NCBI GenBank assembly: GCA_003451675.1
Contig: DMCY01000041.1
Location: 1-5,446 of the forward strand
DNA: 5,446 nt
Reading direction: 5' to 3'
Source of the DNA: Candidatus Atribacteria bacterium
Lineage (GTDB): Bacteria > Atribacterota > JS1 > SB-45 > 34-128
The notes below the pieces were generated by a model. The model was given only the letters and a program-made list of their open reading frames with translations. It searched no databases and was not told the origin of the DNA. The position numbers and the translations under genes are program-made. Of the stretch, positions 1-3,405 are shown in pieces (the first letter of the stretch is position 1; each line of letters opens with the position of its first letter).

Positions 1-61
1 ATACTTACTCAAATCACTTTACTTCTCTACTTTTTATACCATTTTATCATATTTTATTGAT

Positions 62-119
62 CGCAGCAGAGCTGCGGGGAATTGAACCCTAAGAGATTAA
101 ATTCAGGCAAAGTTACCTG
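62..119. repeat. Two short inverted repeats in the leading intergenic region
   Basis: The first 176 bases hold no gene. Positions 62-76 form a perfect 6-bp hairpin (CGCAGC, loop AGA, GCTGCG). Positions 104-119 have CAGG and CCTG ends around an 8-base centre, followed by TCCCC. Read on the minus strand, the second element begins GGGGACAGGTAACTT, a string I associate from memory with short dispersed repeats in uncultured bacterial genomes. They lie downstream of the hepT stop, but neither is followed by a T-run on the minus strand, so a classical intrinsic terminator is not supported. A role in transcript 3' end protection is possible but not shown. Confidence 0.4.
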
Positions 120-176
120 TCCCCTTTTATCTTTCACTTGCTAACCATATTCTTCTCTCTTTATTTTACACCCCTG

Positions 177-617
177 CTATAAAGACTTATTCTTCAGCCA
201 ATTAAGTACTTCTTTTTTAAAAACCTTGAAAAGTTCTAATTTTTCCAACAAATATTGATATACTCTCCTACGGTCGATTTTCCCGTATTCGTGAACTAAT
301 ATGTTTCTAAAACCTGCTATGCCCTCTAAACTTGAGGCTAAATTTTCAGAAATAATCTGTTTTCCAAAAAGAATAGAAACTGCTTCTTGATTATCTTCCG
401 GTTTCTCCCATGCCTCCTCAATAATCACCAAATTTAAAGTATCCAGGACCACTTGACAGCTCAATTGTAAGTAGCGCTCCGCCAATCCATAAAGATGAAA
501 ATCTTCCAAAAACTCCTCCAGGCTTTTTATTTCTTTTTTTAATTTCTTAAGATTGCTAAGGTATCCATCTAATTGTTGCAACTTTTCGAAGATTTTTTGC
601 CGGGTTATCTCGCTCAT
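177..617 (-). CDS. hepT: HepT-like HEPN ribonuclease toxin of a HepT/MntA module
   Basis: This 146-residue protein belongs to the HepT (DUF86) branch of HEPN proteins. These are small helical cytoplasmic RNases that act as toxins and are neutralised by a partner MntA nucleotidyltransferase, which adds AMP to a tyrosine near the active site. The diagnostic motif is at residues 104-111, RNILVHEY: Arg104, four residues, His109, then Tyr111. This is the family's R-X4-H-X-Y signature, so both the RNase residues and the modifiable tyrosine are present. Residues 1-40 are charged and helical. Length matches the family. The ATG at 617 is preceded by a strong Shine-Dalgarno site and overlaps the stop of mntA as ATGA, so the two genes should be translationally coupled. 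In the best-studied pairs hepT often precedes mntA; here the antitoxin gene comes first. Family assignment is firm; activity is inferred from intact motifs. Confidence 0.88.
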   Translation of the reverse strand: MSEITRQKIFEKLQQLDGYLSNLKKLKKEIKSLEEFLEDFHLYGLAERYLQLSCQVVLDTLNLVIIEEAWEKPEDNQEAVSILFGKQIISENLASSLEGIAGFRNILVHEYGKIDRRRVYQYLLEKLELFKVFKKEVLNWLKNKSL

Positions 618-1039
618 ATAGCCTCCTTAAGAGACCTTTGGAGGTAGGCTTTATTGTATTCTTTAATAAAAGGTCGAAAATCATAATATTCCTGCATAGT
701 TTTTAATTCAAAGTCAATCCTCTGGGCATGGTCTCTCTCTAAAATTATCTTTCCTTCTTTAATAATAACGAATTTGAAAAATATTGATCTTACTTCATTA
801 AGAATAATTACCTCAACTTTCTTTTTTAAAAGGGATTGAATCTTCTCTATTAAAAAAAGTCGTTTTTTAAAAAAATCTTTGACCTCTTTCTCCTCAAGGT
901 AAAAAGCCAGGTCTATGTCGCTTTCTAAATTGGTCTTTCCCAAAGCCATCGAACCAAAAAGATAGCCAAAAAGAATTCCTTTTTCTTCTTCTAAAACTAA
1001 TTTTAATTTATCTTTAATTTTAGAAATACCCTTCTCCAT
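614..1039 (-). CDS. mntA: MntA-like minimal nucleotidyltransferase antitoxin
   Basis: This 141-residue protein is a minimal nucleotidyltransferase, the MntA antitoxin that inactivates HepT by AMPylation. Residues 22-45 contain the fold's signature: Gly29-Ser30, ten residues, then Asp41-Ile-Asp43 (GSX10DXD), which binds Mg-ATP. The third acidic residue of the fold, usually Asp on the next beta strand, appears to be Glu76 in VEVIIL (residues 75-80), a conservative change. The tail (residues 100-139, ILERD...YYDFRPFIKEY) matches the usual MntA C-terminus. The ATG at 1039 has AAAGG a few bases upstream; a nearer upstream ATG is out of frame. It is the first gene of the operon and overlaps hepT by 4 bases. 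Family call is firm; whether Glu76 keeps full activity is unknown. Confidence 0.87.
   Translation of the reverse strand: MEKGISKIKDKLKLVLEEEKGILFGYLFGSMALGKTNLESDIDLAFYLEEKEVKDFFKKRLFLIEKIQSLLKKKVEVIILNEVRSIFFKFVIIKEGKIILERDHAQRIDFELKTMQEYYDFRPFIKEYNKAYLQRSLKEAI
622..629 (-). promoter_or_regulatory. Ribosome binding site fixing the hepT start
   Basis: On the minus strand TAAGGAGG ends four bases before the hepT ATG at 617. It lies inside the last codons of mntA. It decides this start and indicates that hepT can recruit ribosomes itself as well as by coupling. Confidence 0.7.
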
Positions 1040-1084
1040 GGTTCATCTACCTTTCCATAGTTAATCTACTTATTTTTATAAATA

Positions 1085-1093
1085 ATTATAACA
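1085..1093 (-). promoter_or_regulatory. Extended -10 promoter element for mntA-hepT
   Basis: The minus strand reads TGTTATAAT, a consensus -10 hexamer with the extended TGn motif. It lies about 45 bases upstream of the mntA ATG, the right place for the operon promoter. No good -35 hexamer is seen 16-18 bases further upstream (that stretch is T-rich), which is tolerated by extended -10 promoters. An AT-rich chance match cannot be excluded. Confidence 0.5.
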
Positions 1094-1104
1094 CATATTA
1101 AAAA

Positions 1105-1855
1105 ATTAAAATACTCTTAGTTTCTTCAAAACCCCTACCAAAATTTTACACTATCTTTCGGACCATTCCCAATAAATACAATTATCGTACCCCCATCCAA
1201 AAAGCCATCTACTTAGTCCCTTTTCCTTTTATGGCTGAAGATAAATATCATCACTTTAACCAACTTTATACTTCCTTTGGATTAGATGTTGTCATCTCTT
1301 CCCGAAATCGAAAAGAACCGGTAGAACTACGCAAAGGGATAGTAAGAGAAGGTTTCACCGACGAAGAATGTTTAAGGCAATTGCCAGAGGAAAAGTTAAA
1401 ACACTTACTTCCGGAAAAATTAATAAAAAGAATTAAGCAAAAACTTAATCCGTTCTCTCCCCTATCTCCAACAAAAAACAACAAACCAAAAAATAAATAT
1501 CATAACCCAAAAACTAAAAACCATCTTAGAAATCGACATCCACCGCCCTGACCGAATCATCTTTTTAGGTAAAGAGGTAAAACTTACTAATATGGGTTTC
1601 TCTTTGTTATACTTATTGGCTCAACATAGAGGACAAGTAGTAAATTATGAGGAAATTTTAGAGGAGTTGTAGGAGAATGAAGAGGATGCAATTTATACCC
1701 GAATAAATTATCATATTTGCAAAATCAGGAAAGATATTCTAAAAATATTGGATAAAAAAGAAGAGCACACAAAAAAAATTGAAAGTATTTTTAAAACAAT
1801 CCCTGGCAGAGGTTTAATGCTAAACATTGAAGGTGAAGAATTAAAGTTAATTTAA
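1105..1855 (+). pseudogene. Decayed Ski2-like helicase fragment with C-terminal OmpR-type winged-helix domain
   Basis: Two frames make one broken gene. Frame A is open from 1102 to the stop ending at 1551. It begins KILLVSSKPLPK, where the natural Met position (1105-1107) is ATT and no ribosome site is visible. RTPIQ (residues before about 1200) resembles a helicase Q motif. KAIYLVPF...AEDKY...LYTSFGLDVVISS (about 1201-1300) resembles motif Ia of Ski2-like DEAD/DEAH helicases. Walker A, the DEAD box and the whole second helicase domain are missing, so large deletions are inferred. The tail (VREGFTDEECLRQLPEEKL) then loses frame in the A-rich stretch near 1470-1515. Frame B continues from about 1520: LEIDIHRPDRIIFLGKEV and LTNMGFSLLYLLAQ, then an amber codon at 1670-1672 exactly where winged-helix proteins have Trp, then ENEEDAIYTRINYHICKIRK and PGRGLMLNI to TAA at 1853-1855. 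The winged-helix call is strong; the helicase call is by motif likeness only. Confidence 0.72.
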
Positions 1856-1882
1856 AATTTAGATTCCTCAATCTTATACTCT

Positions 1883-2025
1883 TTATTTTTTCCCTTTATA
1901 TTTTGAATATAGCTTGCAAAATTCTTCTAAACTTATCTCCAAATCTTCTCTGATTATTGTACGCAAGAGTCCTTTGGGTAAATCTTTACAAATTCCCTGC
2001 CTTTAATTATGGGCAATTTATGCAT
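1883..2025 (-). pseudogene. hicA: hicA toxin remnant with internal deletion
   Basis: The reading begins with ATG at 2025, overlapping the upstream hicB stop by 8 bases (ATGCATAA), the usual coupled layout. The first 15 codons read MHKLPIIKGREFVKI, a typical HicA N-terminus. From about 1981 another frame gives LPKGLLRTIIREDLEI and SLEEFCKLY, a typical HicA C-terminus, ending in TAA at 1883-1885. Roughly 47 residues remain of a family length of about 60-80. The missing centre would hold the GSH segment with the catalytic histidine and the second beta strand. In the starting frame translation stops after 23 codons. The product cannot be a working mRNA interferase. The junction lies within ATTTACCC at about 1976-1983. 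Confidence 0.8.
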
Positions 2026-2239
2026 TTTTAACTACTTTCAATTCTCTAAACCCTATAAATTTATTAATTTCTTCAACATCAGTTTCTTCAAGGCACATCT
2101 GAATAACTTCTTTTATGTTTTCTAAAGCTTCATCAATAGTTTCACCATAAGTATGACAGCCTTTAAACAAAGGACAACTTACAATATAATAACCATCCTC
2201 ATCGAGTTCAATAATTATGGGTAAATGTAATTTTTTCAT
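2018..2239 (-). CDS. hicB: HicB-family antitoxin, partner toxin lost
   Basis: This 73-residue protein is a HicB-like antitoxin with the degenerate RNase H-like fold. Residues 5-50 show the family pattern: a beta strand, EDGYYIVSCPLFKGCHTYGET, then a helix beginning DEALENIKEVI. HicB binds and blocks HicA and usually represses its own operon. The remaining C-terminus (residues 52-73) is short, with no clear separate ribbon-helix-helix or helix-turn-helix domain. The ATG at 2239 has only a weak upstream site (GTGGA). The hicA directly downstream is destroyed, so this is an antitoxin without its own toxin. It could be relict, or might act on other HicA proteins; the second HicB, 660 bases away, is clearly different in sequence. 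Fold assignment is firm. Confidence 0.83.
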   Translation of the reverse strand: MKKLHLPIIIELDEDGYYIVSCPLFKGCHTYGETIDEALENIKEVIQMCLEETDVEEINKFIGFRELKVVKNA

Positions 2240-2272
2240 TTTATTTTTCCACTATAAGTGAGTTTTATTTCA

Positions 2273-2304
2273 TCGGTAGAAATTCGTTTGAAATTCGGTA
2301 GAAA
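2273..2304. promoter_or_regulatory. Direct repeat upstream of the first hicB, possible operator
   Basis: TCGGTAGAAA occurs at 2273-2282 and again at 2295-2304, a period of 22 bases or about two helical turns. The interval also carries two copies of GAAATTC (2279-2285 and 2290-2296). The site begins 34 bases upstream of the hicB ATG. HicB proteins often bind repeated sites at their own promoters, so an operator is plausible, but no clear promoter hexamers were found alongside it. Confidence 0.35.
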
Positions 2305-2373
2305 ACAATGAGAAAACTCGATACAATAAATATTTTTTATGTTCTAATAAAAAAGGTCGACCAACTAAAAATT

Positions 2374-2555
2374 GTAGAGGCTCTATTCATCGAACCCGCG
2401 TAATTATTAAATGTCATTGCGAACGACCGTAGGGAGTGCGGCAATCTCAAATGTAGGAGTTCGATTTATCGAACCCGCGTAATTATTAAATGTCATTGCG
2501 AACGACCGTAGGGAGTGCGGCAATCTCAAATGTAGGAGTTCGATTTATCGAACCC
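2374..2555 (+). repeat. Tandem repeat of period 79 bp, about 2.3 copies
   Basis: Copy 1 spans 2374-2452, copy 2 spans 2453-2531, and a partial third spans 2532-2555. Apart from the first 17 bases of copy 1 the units are identical by eye. Each unit has two palindromic parts. One is a small hairpin, GTTCGAT-TT-ATCGAAC (2459-2474 and 2538-2553, degraded in copy 1). The other is an element starting TGTCATTGCGAACGACC and ending GCGGCAATCTC (2412-2448, 2491-2527), bounded by ATTGC/GCAAT. This element recurs in altered form near 5385. The 423-base gene-free stretch 2240-2662 consists mainly of this array, the composite repeat after it and the possible hicB operator; I see no gene in it. Confidence 0.88.
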
Positions 2556-2570
2556 GTAAAATCCGATAAT

Positions 2571-2635
2571 CGTGGGACAGGCGTCTCGCCTGTCTATTTA
2601 ATTCTGTCATTCCCATGAAAATGGGAATCCATTAT
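2571..2635 (+). repeat. Composite palindromic repeat, copy 1
   Basis: This unit joins two hairpins by a fixed linker. The first is ACAGGCG-TCT-CGCCTGT (2577-2593). The linker reads CTATTTAATTC. The second is TGTCATTCCC-ATGAAA-ATGGGAATCC (2605-2630), which has the form ATTCCC-N8-GGGAAT. Another copy in the same orientation lies at 3255-3335. On the minus strand it lies just downstream of the intact hicA, but lacks the T-run of a standard terminator. The ATTCCC-N8-GGGAAT form resembles the dRS3 repeat of Neisseria, which is a resemblance of pattern and not evidence of kinship. Confidence 0.82.
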
Positions 2636-2662
2636 CTTATATCTATACCAAATAATATTTTT

Positions 2663-2896
2663 TTACTTTATCTCTTCTAAAAGTTGGAAATAGCGTTCCC
2701 TATTTATCCCTGCAGTTCTTATGTTGTTTCTGATGATAAATACTGGTACTGCTGGCCAATTAGGTATAACAATGGGTCTCATAACCCCTTGTTTTGTATA
2801 AACATAATGGTCACCTTCAATTCTTACGCATTTAAAACCATCTTTTTCAAATATTTTTCTAAGTCTACTTGCTGGAATGGGTACTATTTTAGACAT
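2663..2896 (-). CDS. hicA: HicA-family mRNA interferase toxin
   Basis: This 77-residue protein is a HicA toxin with a double-stranded-RNA-binding-like fold that cleaves mRNA on or off the ribosome. The family order is visible: N-terminal strand and helix (VPIPASRLRKIFEKDGFKCV, residues 5-24), the catalytic segment EGDHYVY with His30, a second strand RPIVIPNW (40-47), then helices IIRNNIRTAGI and RERYFQLLEEI. The usual GSH is GDH here, with the histidine kept. The ATG at 2896 lies 3 bases after the hicB stop, with AGGA inside the last hicB codons, so it depends on the upstream gene's promoter. Order is antitoxin first, toxin second. Nothing is truncated, in contrast to the broken hicA at 1883-2025. 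Confidence 0.88.
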   Translation of the reverse strand: MSKIVPIPASRLRKIFEKDGFKCVRIEGDHYVYTKQGVMRPIVIPNWPAVPVFIIRNNIRTAGINRERYFQLLEEIK

Positions 2897-2899
2897 ATA

Positions 2900-3163
2900 C
2901 TATAATCCTGAAAATTCTGTTGCAACAAGTTTTGGTGGTAACCATTTGCCTTTTGCATCTTTTTTATAGTTAGCTTCATCAAGTATATCTTCAAGGGTAT
3001 TCATTTTTTCAGCTTCTTCAAGAAATAATCTTATAGCTGTTTTAAGCATTTCTTTCGAATGTTCAATAGAACTTCCGCAGCTGGAAATGTCAAGCTCAGG
3101 ACAATAAGCTACATAATTTCTATCTTCTTTAAAGATAAACATATCAAATTCAATTTTTATCAT
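2900..3163 (-). CDS. hicB: HicB-family antitoxin of the intact HicBA pair
   Basis: This 87-residue protein is a HicB-like antitoxin that should bind and neutralise the HicA encoded directly downstream. Residues 3-52 carry the fold: strand KIEFDMFIF, then NYVAYCPELDISSCGSS, then the helix HSKEMLKTAIRLFLEEAE. Residues 56-87 form a polar tail (ILDEANYKKDAKGKWLPPK) without a recognisable DNA-binding domain, so self-repression, if any, would use the core or an unseen element. The ATG at 3163 is fixed by a consensus ribosome site and a good promoter upstream. It is first in a two-gene operon with a 3-base gap before hicA. Confidence 0.87.
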   Translation of the reverse strand: MIKIEFDMFIFKEDRNYVAYCPELDISSCGSSIEHSKEMLKTAIRLFLEEAEKMNTLEDILDEANYKKDAKGKWLPPKLVATEFSGL

Positions 3164-3167
3164 TTCT

Positions 3168-3174
3168 ACCTCCT
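3168..3174 (-). promoter_or_regulatory. Consensus ribosome binding site of hicB
   Basis: The minus strand has AGGAGGT with four bases (AGAA) before the hicB ATG at 3163. It is a far better site than the one in front of hicA, which would favour antitoxin synthesis over toxin. Confidence 0.7.
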
Positions 3175-3189
3175 ATTACCTCTGGCTTA

Positions 3190-3217
3190 ATTATAATCAA
3201 AAACAAAAAATAGTCAA
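3190..3217 (-). promoter_or_regulatory. Sigma70-type promoter of hicBA
   Basis: On the minus strand a -35 hexamer TTGACT (3212-3217) and a perfect -10 TATAAT (3190-3195) are separated by 16 bases. Transcription would begin near 3183, giving a leader of about 20 bases that carries the ribosome site. This is the best promoter match in the window. Confidence 0.72.
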
Positions 3218-3254
3218 AATTAAATCCAAGCAATGCCCTTGTGAGCCCGTTTAT

Positions 3255-3335
3255 CGTAGGACAGGCGTCTCGCCTGCCTATTTAATTCTGTCATTCCCAC
3301 GGTCCTCTCTGTCATTCCCATGAAAATGGGAATCC
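3255..3335 (+). repeat. Composite palindromic repeat, copy 2, with partial internal duplication
   Basis: Same order and orientation as the unit at 2571-2635: hairpin CAGGCG-TCT-CGCCTG (3262-3276), the same CTATTTAATTC linker, then the ATTCCC/GGGAAT hairpin (3310-3335). It differs in carrying an extra 21 bases: a partial head TGTCATTCCCA at 3289-3299 and CGGTCCTCTC precede the full second hairpin. The stretch before it (GCCCGTTTATCGTAGG) also matches the other copy loosely. It lies 38 bases upstream of the hicBA -35 element. Confidence 0.82.
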
Positions 3336-3365
3336 AGCACATTTATACCCACATATCTGTTTTCT

Positions 3366-3405
3366 TAACCAGTTAACCAGGTAACCAATTAGCTAACTAA
3401 CTATT
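3366..3405 (+). repeat. Degenerate 8-bp tandem repeat at the end of the dehydratase gene
   Basis: Five successive octamers share the register TAACCAGT, TAACCAGG, TAACCAAT, TAGCTAAC, TAACTATT. The first three are close copies; the last two are worn. The array covers the stop codon of the dehydratase gene (3401-3403, TAG on the minus strand) and its last bases. An array of this kind can change copy number by slippage. Confidence 0.6.

Noticed and set aside
65..100. tRNA fragment on the minus strand (GGGTTCAATTCCC looks like a T-arm)
   Set aside because: The T-loop pattern fits, but the outer T-arm pairs fail and no anticodon arm, D arm, acceptor stem or CCA can be built around it.
1470..1520. 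Programmed frameshift in the A-rich stretch
   Set aside because: The A-runs are only six long, no ribosome-site-like stimulator was seen, and the gene also lacks a start, most of its catalytic core and an uninterrupted second frame.
1231..1551. Free-standing 106-residue gene on the plus strand
   Set aside because: Coding-like sequence continues upstream of its ATG in the same frame, its last 30 residues are low-complexity Asn/Lys/Pro out-of-frame sequence, and the true continuation is a winged helix in the next frame. It is part of the pseudogene.
2374..2555. CRISPR array
   Set aside because: The 79-bp unit repeats as a whole with no variable spacers, there are only 2.3 copies, and no cas gene is nearby.
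2595..2640. Intrinsic terminator for hicBA
   Set aside because: The hairpin at 2605-2630 is in the right place on the minus strand, but it is followed by GACAGAATTAAAT and not a T-run, and the same element occurs elsewhere away from gene ends.
2684..2905. Plus-strand ORF across hicA
   Set aside because: It is the antisense shadow of a well-supported HicA and has no family resemblance or ribosome site.
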